IMG/VR virus record: IMGVR_UViG_3300032050_000270
Span: 1-42,613 of that record
From: a virus
Length of the DNA: 42,613 bases
Direction: 5' to 3' (one strand)
In this document: positions 8,701 to 18,200 of the stretch, piece after piece
How the letters are laid out: each line of letters begins with the position of its first letter
How positions within the stretch are numbered: position 1 is the first letter of the stretch
Notes under the pieces: generated by a model
What the model was told of the DNA's origin: nothing
What the model saw: only the letters and a program-made list of their open reading frames with translations
Database searches by the model: none
Position numbers and translations under genes: made by a program

Positions 8701-9083
8701 TCACTGACATTTTAAAAAATACTCCAGAAAATTTAAATCTTTCTCAAGCATTAGATCAAGGTATTGCATTGTCGGCGATTCCTCCTTCTAAGTTTGGCAA
8801 CATTCCCCCATTGACGCCTTTTAGAACAGCACCTGATGCTTTACCGGATATTTCATCTCCTTTAATTAAAACAACAGTAGCTGCTGGAATAGCTAGTACA
8901 TTAAATTCTGTGGATACAAATGCTATTAAAGATAAAATGTCAACAGTAAAATCTCAATTATCGAAATTGTCATCAATAAAATCTACTGTCGACCAAAAAG
9001 TATCAGGATCAGTAGGAGCAGTTTTTGGAAGTAAAGCATCGACTAGTCCTTTGGAGACATTATTGAACAATTTTAAAAAATAA
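5712..9083 (+). CDS. 27: Baseplate hub protein, gp27-like, with long C-terminal extension
   Basis: This encodes 1123 residues against 391 for T4 gp27, whose trimer connects the tail tube to the gp5 needle. Residues about 60-560 contain the hub-like part: VLNGYRSITYNFTLAALPSDYV, a VEIETIMSFSEESNVTQPTKIKFDV stretch and YNYYYMGKNVDVLNFKLNFNTLYFEA. Residues about 670-715 carry VNILINFRNPIDIGSFESGGLMIFDPNRVPFSGVYMV, typed in part here as PFSGVYMVTKAMHTF and QNLEIIRRPG, the closing barrel seen in many tail hub proteins. A Pro-rich linker lies at about 560-600. From about 720 onward is a 400-residue Ala/Leu/Asn/Ser-rich tail of unknown role. It lies one gene before the needle. The call rests on motif memory and order, not on a search. 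Confidence 0.7.
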   Translation: MSEYTGYESAFVPTPAADASSPNVERKTAPPSGEAKPAEKLTQKYKLPVESNVLNGYRSITYNFTLAALPSDYVSNPDVYRKAEMDLVILKSGGKGNNTILNVNKLSNAQVSATEEPVLDKYSAKNNQAKLANKLTANQGLITGFNEKSPGRFDMFIDDVEIETIMSFSEESNVTQPTKIKFDVFEPYSINGFIEALHVAAVAAGYTSYINASFVLKLEFWGIPDSDNEIFKAAEKIPNADRYFPIGLTNVEVDITERGTKYQCSAVPYNERAFGQPSVVKKPIKMEGKSVKEILTNFVKSFNEQLKKSNEDAKLNPNNVDTYNIKFVEWDANNGWIDAVKSKIGDSDLLNLYEDNVLYKFAKPNDGKNAYKPGTEPKSIKYNPTGAAINFPENISVHEVISAVIKDSVYVRKLLEDMASSDKSTAKARVDEMGRVEYFSIKVEVKNRDVFDETAKKPYQEFTFVVSPFKVHFTRIPRYGQVQLKEEEFAKLVLREYNYYYMGKNVDVLNFKLNFNTLYFEAIPAAMADQNVPNYRDSAKPDGRGQPKIDAPSKQDQTDTNPSHPPAPVRQVPVDTKPNSGSATPIQNDPYAALARSMHDAVVNSKASMVTGNIEILGDPFYLVTGGMGSYNPKPVSGSREGVVGQKEVAMNYAEVNILINFRNPIDIGSFESGGLMIFDPNRVPFSGVYMVTKAMHTFKEGSFKQNLEIIRRPGQILDGQGKEVKMESLTKVVPNPENAPVSAEAPEVSVQRASTADVAEYLSRGAPNVESNFTAAVGGLGGGESVLTRTYGLVSRDGVLQSAAGIIGQALPTVNQTDIRLNVTQLANLGNSNLTSAGLINAAANIITGNTSLKNVASTMAGTIIGNTLNQVLQKSNVGSGIGEGASVLIPPLSTIPLNPTALDIKAGALENPLALAKDAISNVKGEIQQLGQNALDQVNRLGDKANLLVGGVGAKISESLGSKADPKAIAAQLGLDSSKLSGISNNLQSKLPKQLTDILKNTPENLNLSQALDQGIALSAIPPSKFGNIPPLTPFRTAPDALPDISSPLIKTTVAAGIASTLNSVDTNAIKDKMSTVKSQLSKLSSIKSTVDQKVSGSVGAVFGSKASTSPLETLLNNFKK

Positions 9084-9100
9084 TATAATGGTATAAAAAT

Positions 9101-11383
9101 ATGACATTAGAAACAAGAAAAAGAGGGGCATTGCCTTCTCCAGGTCCTTTTTTAGCTGAAGTAACAAATCACTTAGATACAACTTACATGGGAAGTTTAG
9201 AAGTTGCTTTGATAAAAGGCATTTCTAACGTTGTTGAAAATCAAGGAGAAACATACGCTGTTAAGTATCTTAGCCCTTTTGCAGGAAATACATCTATAAG
9301 GTTTGAAGGACCAGATCCGAAAAAATTCAGCGACGTACAAAAAAGTTATGGATTCTGGATGATTCCTCCTGATATAGGTACCAGAGTTATGGTTATTTTT
9401 ATTGATGGAGATCCTAATCAAGGATATTGGTTTGGATGCATCACAGATAAATTTCAAAATCATATGATTCCTGGGATTGCTGCTAGTAAAAATGTTCATA
9501 TAACTGAAGAACAAAGAAGACAATATGGAACAGATTATCTGCCAGTTGCAGAATATCATAAATCTAGTGAAACTTTATCAAATCCTAATATTAATTCTAT
9601 TAAGAAACCGATACATCCTTTTGCAGATAGATTAAGACAACAGGGACTATTAGCAGATTTAACACGCGGTGTTACGTCTAGTTCTGCAAGACGTGAAGTA
9701 CCTAGTCAAGTGTTTGGAATTAGTACACCTGGACCAATAGATCCAAACGGTAGATCTGATCAAGTTGGATATAAAGATGAAAAGTTTAGTATTCCTATCA
9801 GTAGACTAGGTGGAACAACTTTTGTAATGGATGATGGTGATAGTCAAGGGCAAAACGAATTAGTTAGATTAAGAACAAGAACAGGCCATCAAATATTATT
9901 ACATAACAGTCAAGATTTAATCTATATTGGAAATAGCAAAGGTACTGCATGGATTGAATTAACTAGCAATGGAAAAATTGATATTTTTTCTCAAGATAGT
10001 ATTAGTATACATACAGAAGCAGATTTTAATTTTAGAGCAGATAGAGATATTAACTTAGAAGCAGGTAGAAATATTAATATCAGAGCTAATAAAAATATGG
10101 AAACAAATGTTAATGGTTATCATTATCTTGTTGTTAATGATCATTCTAAAATTGCAATTAGGGGAACACATGATCAAATTATAGGCGAGACTGCTAAAAT
10201 ATCTGTAGGAGCATTGTTCAATCTAAGTGTAACAGATGCTATTAAAATAACATCAGGTGATACACTTAATTTAGGAGCAGAAGGAAATATCAACATTGGT
10301 ACAGCAGCAACAATGAATCTCGGTGCTAACGGAAATATTACAGCTTCTGGTACCAGAATAGATCTTAATGGCCCAGCCGCTGCTGCCCCAGCAAGTGCAG
10401 ATCCTGCAGAACAACCCCCTGAGCTTCCATTATTTAATTTGCCAAATAGAAAATTTAATGCAGGATGGGATAACGGTAATTTCTATAAATCGTCTGATAT
10501 AAAAAGTATTATGCAACGGGTTCCTACACACGAACCATGGCCGCAGCATGAAAACTTTAACCCTGTTCAATTTAGCTCTACATCTACTGATGTTACACTT
10601 GCTGATAGATCAGCAAGTGGGATTGCTCCAAATCCTGCTGCAGGCGAACAACCTCCGGCTAATCAAGAAGCTGTTGTTGCAGGTACTTGTACACCAGAAT
10701 ATGCTAAAGAAATAAATGCTAGTGCGTCTCAAGCAGGTATTGCAGCTTTGAAAGCAGCATGTGCAAAGTATGGATTAACAAGTCCTTATGCTATAGCAAG
10801 CTTATTAGGCATAGCAGGTGGTGAATGTCGTTGGAAACTAGTTGAAGAAAACTTTAATTATTCTGCTGACAGATTATTACAAGTATTTCCTAGTGTATTT
10901 AAAGGTGATAAGGCACTAGCACAACAGTATGCTGGCAATCCTAATAATAGTTTACCTGAATTTTTATACGGACATACAACAGCTAAAGGAAAAGGTTTAG
11001 GAAATACATTACCAGGTGATGGAGCTAATTTCATAGGTCGTGGGTATATTCAGCTAACTGGTCGAGGAAACTACACGAGGTATGGTCAAATGGTCGGTCA
11101 AGATCTAATAGGAAATCCAAAATTACTAATGGATCCAGCAATTGCTGCTGAAGTAAGTGTAAAATACATGCTTGATAGATGTAAAGTAGCTCAAACAGAT
11201 CCTGGATATTTTGAAGCAGCATGTAAGTCTGTTGGTTTTAATACTCCTGATATTAAAGCAAAGAAAAAAGGTTTTTACGAATGTTTCTTAGGGCAACTTC
11301 AAGGTAACACTGTGGGTACTGGTACAGGCGGTATTGTTACTGATAGCAATGGAAATCCTGTAAAAACTGGTACAGGAGGGTAA
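9101..11383 (+). CDS. 5: Baseplate needle protein, gp5-like, with C-terminal GH19 muralytic domain
   Basis: Gp5 forms the membrane-puncturing needle under the hub and cuts peptidoglycan on entry. This 760-residue version has three parts. Residues about 15-150 look like the gp5/VgrG OB-fold (YAVKYLSPFAGNTSIRFEGP, IPPDIGTRVMVIFIDGDPNQGYWFGC). Residues about 260-425 are a repetitive beta-helix region (RDINLEAGRNINIRANKNM; GDTLNLGAEGNINIGTAATM). After an Ala/Pro linker, residues about 535-735 match GH19 chitinase-like endolysins: IAGGECRW with candidate catalytic Glu575, EENFNYSADRLLQVFP, and FIGRGYIQLTGRGNYTRYG at about 644-662. In T4 gp5 the lysozyme domain lies between OB-fold and beta-helix and belongs to another family, so both order and enzyme type differ. 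No clear ribosome binding site precedes the ATG. A Gly/Thr-rich tail ends the protein. Confidence 0.85.
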   Translation: MTLETRKRGALPSPGPFLAEVTNHLDTTYMGSLEVALIKGISNVVENQGETYAVKYLSPFAGNTSIRFEGPDPKKFSDVQKSYGFWMIPPDIGTRVMVIFIDGDPNQGYWFGCITDKFQNHMIPGIAASKNVHITEEQRRQYGTDYLPVAEYHKSSETLSNPNINSIKKPIHPFADRLRQQGLLADLTRGVTSSSARREVPSQVFGISTPGPIDPNGRSDQVGYKDEKFSIPISRLGGTTFVMDDGDSQGQNELVRLRTRTGHQILLHNSQDLIYIGNSKGTAWIELTSNGKIDIFSQDSISIHTEADFNFRADRDINLEAGRNINIRANKNMETNVNGYHYLVVNDHSKIAIRGTHDQIIGETAKISVGALFNLSVTDAIKITSGDTLNLGAEGNINIGTAATMNLGANGNITASGTRIDLNGPAAAAPASADPAEQPPELPLFNLPNRKFNAGWDNGNFYKSSDIKSIMQRVPTHEPWPQHENFNPVQFSSTSTDVTLADRSASGIAPNPAAGEQPPANQEAVVAGTCTPEYAKEINASASQAGIAALKAACAKYGLTSPYAIASLLGIAGGECRWKLVEENFNYSADRLLQVFPSVFKGDKALAQQYAGNPNNSLPEFLYGHTTAKGKGLGNTLPGDGANFIGRGYIQLTGRGNYTRYGQMVGQDLIGNPKLLMDPAIAAEVSVKYMLDRCKVAQTDPGYFEAACKSVGFNTPDIKAKKKGFYECFLGQLQGNTVGTGTGGIVTDSNGNPVKTGTGG

Positions 11384-11389
11384 TAAATA
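11382..11389 (+). promoter_or_regulatory. Candidate late promoter box before gp25
   Basis: AATAAATA, a one-base variant of the T4 late box TATAAATA, overlaps the stop codon of the needle gene and ends four bases before the gp25 ATG at 11394. A GGAGGG motif lies at about 11375-11380 but is rather far (about 14 bases) from the ATG. If T4 spacing holds, transcription would start at or next to the start codon. Confidence 0.4.
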
Positions 11390-11393
11390 AATT

Positions 11394-11831
11394 ATGCCTT
11401 ACAAGAACATTGAAATTAATCCTGTAAAATACACCGAAGATTTTACATATAAAACACAACAAATTTATAAAGGATTTAGTACTATAGATCCTAGTAATAA
11501 AAGTTCAAAGTTGTATGACTATGATTTAATTAAACAAGATATTTTAAATCATTTCAACACCCGTAGAGGTAGTAGAGTAATGAATCCGGAGTTTGGTTCT
11601 ATTATTCAAGAAATATTAATGGAACCATTGACTACAGAAAATCGTCAATTAATAGTTCAAGATATTACAAGAATTTGTAATTCTGATCCTAGAGTATATC
11701 CATTAGAAATTAACGTTAATGAATACGATCAAGGATATTTAATAGAACTAGTTTTAATGTTAAAAGATACAAACGAAACAAAAGTTTTAAAAATTGCTTT
11801 TGATCAAAAAATAGGTATACAACCTCTATAA
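11394..11831 (+). CDS. 25: Baseplate wedge subunit gp25
   Basis: This 145-residue protein belongs to the GPW/gp25 family, whose members form the conserved core of contractile-tail sheath initiators; T4 gp25 is 132 residues. The diagnostic segment is the central one: YDLIKQDILNHFNTRRGSRV, then MNPEFGSIIQEILMEPLTTENR, which I cite as NPEFGS and ILMEPLT, followed by a NDP-type DPRVYPLEINV. Gp25 binds the sheath and the gp6 dimer in the baseplate, and gp6 is the next gene here. The gene follows the needle gene by ten bases and an ATAAATA late-type box lies in that gap. Identification is firm. Confidence 0.92.
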   Translation: MPYKNIEINPVKYTEDFTYKTQQIYKGFSTIDPSNKSSKLYDYDLIKQDILNHFNTRRGSRVMNPEFGSIIQEILMEPLTTENRQLIVQDITRICNSDPRVYPLEINVNEYDQGYLIELVLMLKDTNETKVLKIAFDQKIGIQPL

Positions 11832-11851
11832 AATACCAAGATAATTTTTTC

Positions 11852-11859
11852 AATAAATA
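11852..11859 (+). promoter_or_regulatory. Candidate late promoter box before gp6, possibly leaderless
   Basis: AATAAATA is followed by TCATT and then the gp6 ATG at 11865. In T4 the late box spans about -13 to -6, which would place the first transcribed base on the A of this ATG. No Shine-Dalgarno sequence is visible in the 33 bases between the gp25 stop and this ATG. The 15-base string ATAAATATCATTATG (11853-11867) recurs exactly at 31227-31241. Confidence 0.5.
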
Positions 11860-11864
11860 TCATT

Positions 11865-14800
11865 ATGATACCAGCAACAAACAACAAAATAATTGTAGGC
11901 GAAGATTGGAAAAAAGTCTATCAATCTTTTAAAAATGCCGATTTTAAAAGCTACGATTTTGATACAATTAGACGCACTATGATTCAGTATCTTCAGGAAA
12001 ATTATCCTGAAGATTTTAATGATTTTATTGATTCAAGCGAATACATTGCTCTAATAGATATAATTGCTTATCTTGGGCAAAATTTAAGTTTTAGAATTGA
12101 TTTAAACGCAAGAGAAAACTTTTTAGAAACTGCACAACGACGCGATAGTATCTTACGATTAGCTCAATTAGTTAGTTATACTCCTACAAGAAATGTCCCT
12201 TCAAACGGATTATTAAAAATTACAGCAATATCAACAACTGATTCTGTGTTTGATTCTAACGGGACAAACTTAGCAAATACAACTATAGCATGGAATGATT
12301 TTACAAATCCTGATTGGTATCAACAATTTATTAATATTTTAAATTCGTCAATGTCGAGCAATTTCGGTACTCCTGTAGATAGAAATACAATTGACGGTGT
12401 GTTAACTGAACAATATGCTATTAACAGCTCGAATGTAGATACTCCAATTTATTCATTTACAAAATCTATCAATGGCGTTTCGATGCCCTTTGAAATTGTT
12501 CCCTGTTCCATTACAGGTAAAGATTCTATTTACGAAACTACTCCTAAACCAGCTGCACCTTTTTCTTTCCTTTATAGAAACGATAATCAAGGATCAGCTA
12601 GTGCTAACTCGGGATTTTTTATTCATTTTAGGCAAGGTACATTAGCAGTTTCTCAATTTAATATTGAAAATCCTGTACCAAATGAAATTATTGGAATTAA
12701 CGCCCCTAACATTAATAATAGTGATATTTGGTTATGGCAATTAGATAAGGATGGTAATTTTTCTACCCTATGGACATTAGTTCAATCTATAGCTTATAAT
12801 GATAATAATATAATCTATAATAGTGTTAATAAAGGCATAAGAACAATCTTTGCAGTATCAACAAGAGATGAAGATCAAATTGATTTAAATTTCACTGACG
12901 GTGTATTTGGCGATCTTCCTAAAGGTGAATTTAGATTATTTTATAGACAAAGCAATGCACAAACATATGTAATCAAACCTGAAAACATGAGTGGTGTATT
13001 GATTACAATTCCTTATATAAATGCACTAGGACAAGAACATTCATTACAAATTACTTTAAGTTTACAATATTCTGTAAGAAATAGTTCTGGTCCAGAATCA
13101 AATGCAAGTATACAACTTAAGGCTCCTCAAAATTATTACATTCAAAATAGAATGATAACTGGAGAAGACTACAACATAGGGCCACTAACTGCTAGTACAG
13201 ATGTTGTAAAAGTTAAAAGTATAAACAGAATTTCAAGTGGATTAAGTCGTTATTTTGACATATCAGATGTTAGTGGCAAGTATAGTAGTACTAATATCTT
13301 TGCATCAGATGGTATGCTATATCAAGATGAAAAAGAACAATATTTAGAATTTGAATTTAATTCTAGAAATCAAATTTTGCCTATCATAAAAAATGAACTT
13401 GCATCTATTATAGCTAGCAGTTCTTTAAAATCTTTTTATATGGATAAATTTTCTAGGATAGGTATTTCCGATCTAAATTTATCTTGGACAGAAATTAATA
13501 AAACTCCGGGACAAAGTAGAGGATATTTAACTTCACAAAATTCTCCTGTATCTGTAGGTGATTACACAGGTAACAATTTAAAATATTTTAAACCAGGAGC
13601 ATTGGTAAAATTTCAAGCACCGTATGGAAAATATCTTGATTCAAAGAATAATTTAAAATCAATTCCTACATCAGGAATTCCTACAGGCGGAAAAATGTAT
13701 GTATGGGCAAATGTTGCACAGGTAGTTGAAGACGGATCAAATAACGGTGCAGGAACATTAAGCGACGGAACAGGGCCAATTATTTTATCTATACGAGTTC
13801 CTACTGGCACAATACCAACTGAAATAATTCCTAAATATGTTTTTATTTTGCCTTTCTCGATAGAAAATGAAATTGTAAATATTTGTCTTGCAAAAAGAAA
13901 CTTTGGTTTAACTATAGATAAAAATTCTAGAGCTTGGGATATAATTTTAAATTCAAATTTAAATTTAACTTCGAGCTTTAGTTTATATGATCAAGGAAAC
14001 ACTGAAGATGCGGGGTTAGATTCAAGCTGGTTAATTGCATTTGTATGGGATGGAAAAAAATATAGAATTAGATATAGACTTTTAAATTATGTATTTGAAA
14101 GTCAAGCTGAAACAGCTTTCCATGTAGAAAAAAATTCTATTAACTATGATTTTTCTTCAAATTCTATTGTTAAAGATAAAATTGATGTATTATCAATAAA
14201 CTATAATTCAACGTCAACAACATCAATTGGTTTAGATTATACATGGCAAGTTGATGGCGCAATTGTTGAAACTGACGGGTATATTCAACCAAATAAAGTT
14301 AATGTAAGCTTTTATGATTTTAATAATTCAGGACAAATTAATGATCCTGATTCATTTAATAATATTGTTCAACCTCTTACTATATCTACTAACGGTTATA
14401 GAGATAAATTTTTGTACTTTAAGAAACTATCCGACGGACTTAGATATGAATTAACATCTGATGAAATTACTGCGTATCCTTCAGAGGTTGAATTTTTTAC
14501 TAGTAATCCTAACCAGTCGTTAATTGTTGATAATTCTCTTTATTATTTTTATAATCCATCAATTAATGTAGTGAAATATTGGTCAACATTAACTAGTTCA
14601 TTAGTGTATACAGATCAGTATTTTGGAAAAACAGGAAGGTCAGATTTAAAATTTCATTATATCCATAATGCAACTTATGATAGACGTATCGATCCTAGTA
14701 AAACAAACATAATTGACGTATATATGTTAACCTTGTCGTATGATTTAGAATTTAGATCATGGCTATCTAATTCTACAGATACAAAACCTGTAGCACCAAC

Positions 14801-15281
14801 TAGTCAAAATTTAGAAATTAACTACGGATCAAAACTAAATGAAATTAAAGCAATTAGTGATGAAATTATTTTTCATCCTGTAAAATATAAAGTTTTATTT
14901 GGCAACAAAGCAGATACTAATTTAAGAGCAACATTTAAAGCAGTTAGAAATTCAAATAATGTATCAAGTGATAGTAATTTAAGATCTCGAATACTAGTTG
15001 CTATCGAAGAATTTTTTGCATTAGAAAATTGGGATTTTGGACAAAGTTTTTACTTCAGTGAACTAGCAACATATGTTATGAACAGCTTAACACCGGACAT
15101 AACAAATTTTGTTATTGTTCCTAAATCTGATGCAGGATTCGGCAGTTTCTATGAAATAGCAAGTCAATCAGATGAAATTTTTATAAATGGAACTACAGTA
15201 GAAGATATAGAAATTGTTGATGCTATTACAGCAACACAATTAAAAACAACAAGCACTATTATTACATCTAGCGGAACATAA
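11865..15281 (+). CDS. 6: Baseplate wedge subunit gp6 (baseplate J-like)
   Basis: This 1138-residue protein is about twice the length of T4 gp6 (660), which forms the dimeric ring around the hub. The N-terminus is typical of marine gp6 proteins: FKSYDFDTIRRTMIQYLQEN, then NDFIDSSEYIALIDIIAYLG, then SFRIDLNARENFLETAQRRD and LVSYTPTRNVPSNG. This is the helical core-bundle region of the gpJ/gp6 family. The middle (about 430-470) has MITGEDYNIGP with TDVVKVKSINRISSG, the domain common to gpJ-like proteins. The C-terminal part after about 600 is long and rich in beta-strand patterns. It starts without a visible Shine-Dalgarno site and ends two bases before the giant gene, so the two are surely co-transcribed. 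Firm for the family. Confidence 0.88.
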   Translation: MIPATNNKIIVGEDWKKVYQSFKNADFKSYDFDTIRRTMIQYLQENYPEDFNDFIDSSEYIALIDIIAYLGQNLSFRIDLNARENFLETAQRRDSILRLAQLVSYTPTRNVPSNGLLKITAISTTDSVFDSNGTNLANTTIAWNDFTNPDWYQQFINILNSSMSSNFGTPVDRNTIDGVLTEQYAINSSNVDTPIYSFTKSINGVSMPFEIVPCSITGKDSIYETTPKPAAPFSFLYRNDNQGSASANSGFFIHFRQGTLAVSQFNIENPVPNEIIGINAPNINNSDIWLWQLDKDGNFSTLWTLVQSIAYNDNNIIYNSVNKGIRTIFAVSTRDEDQIDLNFTDGVFGDLPKGEFRLFYRQSNAQTYVIKPENMSGVLITIPYINALGQEHSLQITLSLQYSVRNSSGPESNASIQLKAPQNYYIQNRMITGEDYNIGPLTASTDVVKVKSINRISSGLSRYFDISDVSGKYSSTNIFASDGMLYQDEKEQYLEFEFNSRNQILPIIKNELASIIASSSLKSFYMDKFSRIGISDLNLSWTEINKTPGQSRGYLTSQNSPVSVGDYTGNNLKYFKPGALVKFQAPYGKYLDSKNNLKSIPTSGIPTGGKMYVWANVAQVVEDGSNNGAGTLSDGTGPIILSIRVPTGTIPTEIIPKYVFILPFSIENEIVNICLAKRNFGLTIDKNSRAWDIILNSNLNLTSSFSLYDQGNTEDAGLDSSWLIAFVWDGKKYRIRYRLLNYVFESQAETAFHVEKNSINYDFSSNSIVKDKIDVLSINYNSTSTTSIGLDYTWQVDGAIVETDGYIQPNKVNVSFYDFNNSGQINDPDSFNNIVQPLTISTNGYRDKFLYFKKLSDGLRYELTSDEITAYPSEVEFFTSNPNQSLIVDNSLYYFYNPSINVVKYWSTLTSSLVYTDQYFGKTGRSDLKFHYIHNATYDRRIDPSKTNIIDVYMLTLSYDLEFRSWLSNSTDTKPVAPTSQNLEINYGSKLNEIKAISDEIIFHPVKYKVLFGNKADTNLRATFKAVRNSNNVSSDSNLRSRILVAIEEFFALENWDFGQSFYFSELATYVMNSLTPDITNFVIVPKSDAGFGSFYEIASQSDEIFINGTTVEDIEIVDAITATQLKTTSTIITSSGT

Positions 15282-15283
15282 AA

Positions 15284-18200
15284 ATGGCAGGCAATAAAAA
15301 ATCAGTTAATCTATTACCTGAAAATTTAAGGACTACAAAAAATACTAAATTTTTATCTAGTACTATTGATCCTTTAATTAATTCACCTGAATTAGAAAGA
15401 ATTGACGGATATATAGGTTCTAAATTAACTCCGAACTATAATCCTAATACTGATTTTTATTTAAGGACAACGTCTTCCCTAAGAAAAAATTATTCATTAG
15501 AACCTGCATTAATCTTTAAAAACAATGTTAATGAAATTAATGATATTGTTGCCTACGATGATTTAATAAATGAATTAACAAATCAAGGAGTAGATACTAG
15601 TAATCTAAATAATTTATTTCAATCGAGATATTATTCATTTGATCCTTTTATTGATTGGGATAAATTTGTTAATTTTTCATGCTACTATTGGTTACCTTTC
15701 GGCCCTCCTTCTATATTAATTACTGAAGCTGCATTTGATGTAGAAACAGAAATTTTAGAAAATACAGAATACCTTATGCCGAACGGTTACAATTTAAGTA
15801 ACGGCATGAAGATTAAATTCTTAGATGATGTTGTTCCTTCATCTTATGCAAATAAAGAATTTATAGTAGAAGGTGTAGGAAGTTCTATTAAATTAATTGA
15901 TTTTAGTTTATTAGAAGGAAATCAAAACTTATCTGTTTTATATAATGAAACTTTTGATAAAGATAATTTTGATAATTATCCATTTGACGGCGATTCAAAA
16001 ATACCTCTTACTCCTGAATACATAACTATCAATAGAGCTAGCATTGATTTAAATTCTTGGTCTAGATATAATCGTTGGTTCCATAAAGATGTTATAGAAA
16101 AGTCTTGTATTATTAACAATATACCAGTTAATCTTGATTTTAAATCAAAAGCAGTTCGACCTATTATAGAATTTAAACCAAATTTACAACTTTATAATTT
16201 TGGTCGTAAAGGTATACAAAATATTGATTTGTTTGATACTACTACTAAAAATGCTTTTAGTACAGTTGATGGATCGTACGGCTATTACGTAGATGGCATT
16301 ATGCTAGAACCAGGGCATAGAGTAATTTTTAATGCCGACCTTGATTCAACTGTTAAAGGTAAAATATATCAAGTCGAATTAGATACTTCCGGTGATGTTC
16401 CTAAAATTACACTAGTACCAGCCCCAGATTCTACTCCGAACAATTTAGATTCATTATCTATAAATTATGGAAATACATGTGCCGGAAAATCTTTCTACTA
16501 CAATTCTACTATGGGAGAATGGATATTAGCCCAACAACATACATATCTAAATCAAGCCCCATTATTTGATTTATTTGATAAGGACGGTACAAGTTTTACA
16601 GGCTTAGATGAAAAAAATAATTTTAATGGAAGTAAAATTTTTGGTTATGCAACAGGTACAGTATTAGACCCTATTTTAGGATTTAAAATAAAACAAGAAA
16701 ATAGTGTAGGTATAGGTAGCTATTCTTTTAAAAACTATTTTACTACAGAAACTATTTCTAAAAGTATAGATGGTGTTGGATCTAATATATCAACTGGTGT
16801 TACATTTGCTAGATTAAATTACGAAGACGGATCTAGTATATTGTTAAATGTGTGGAGTAATTCAGGAGAACTATTTCAATTACCTATAATTGAAAATCAA
16901 GTAATCACTGATACTTCTACAACAGTTACGATAAAATCTATTGATAATCCTGTATTTTCATCTGCAAATGTATTTGTTAACAATGTTAAGAAAGAAGTAA
17001 CATTTACAACAGGTAGTAATGTATTATCATTTGTTGAAAATGTATCGTTAAATCCAAATGATGTTGTTACTATTAAAATAACAACTGATGAGATTCCTAA
17101 CGAAAATGGTTACTATCAGACAGCATTAAGTTTAACAAATAATCCATTAAATGGACCTATTGCTGATTTAACTTTTAGCGAGTTAACTGATCACTTAAGC
17201 ACAATGGTTGAAAAAATTCCTAATTTCACAGGAGCATTTCCTGGAAATAGTAATTTAAGAGATATTAGCGATTATGGAAAATATGGTACACGTTTAATTA
17301 TAAATGACAATCCTATTGCATTTGTAGATTTCTTTTTAGGAAAAAAATCTCATAATGTAATTGATGCATTAAGATCTATAGCAAATCATTATAATCAATT
17401 TAAAATGAATTTATTAAAATTTGCTGTAGATGTAACAGAACAATTAACTCCTGCAGATGCATTAGAAGAAATTTTAAAATCGATTAATAAAGATAAAACT
17501 ATAAATTCTCCTTATTATAGATCTGATATGATCGGATATGGAGTTAATAAAACTGTTAGAAATATTACTGTTGTTGATTCAAGTGAAACAGAATATTTTA
17601 TAGGAACAGAGTTTGAATTAACTAAACTTAGTTTTCAGTCTGTATTAATTTATTTAAATGACGAATTGTTAACAGTTGGAGTAGATTATTCGTTTAATAA
17701 TCTTGATCAAACTGTTATTATTTCTAAAGCATTAAATGAAAATGATATAATTTCAGTTGTTAATTATAAAGATACATTAGGTTGTTTTGTTCCGCCTACC
17801 CCTACAAAGCTAGGATTATATCCTAAGTTTGTCCCTGAAATATATTCAGACACTTCTTATGTATCTGGTCCTGTGAATATGATTCGAGGGCACGATGGTA
17901 GTTTAATTAAAGCATATAATGATTATAGAGATGATATTATTTTAGAATTTGAAAAACGTATTTTTAATAATATAAAAGTATCTTACTCTGGAATTTTTGA
18001 TGTTAAAGAAACCGAGATAAGTGCATTTAGAACAAATAATTTTGAAGATGATATAAACAAAATTCTTGAAAAAGATTTTATTTCTTGGGCAGGTAGATTT
18101 GATATAGACTATTCTAAAAATTCTACATTTGATGAAACAAATCAATATACATGGAACTTTATTGGATCAATAGACAAACTGTTTGGTGAACCAGTTTCTG

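Noticed and set aside
9084-9103. TATAAAAA just before the needle gene as a late promoter
   Set aside because: It differs from the late box at a usually conserved T and is only one base from the ATG; simple AT-richness explains it as well.
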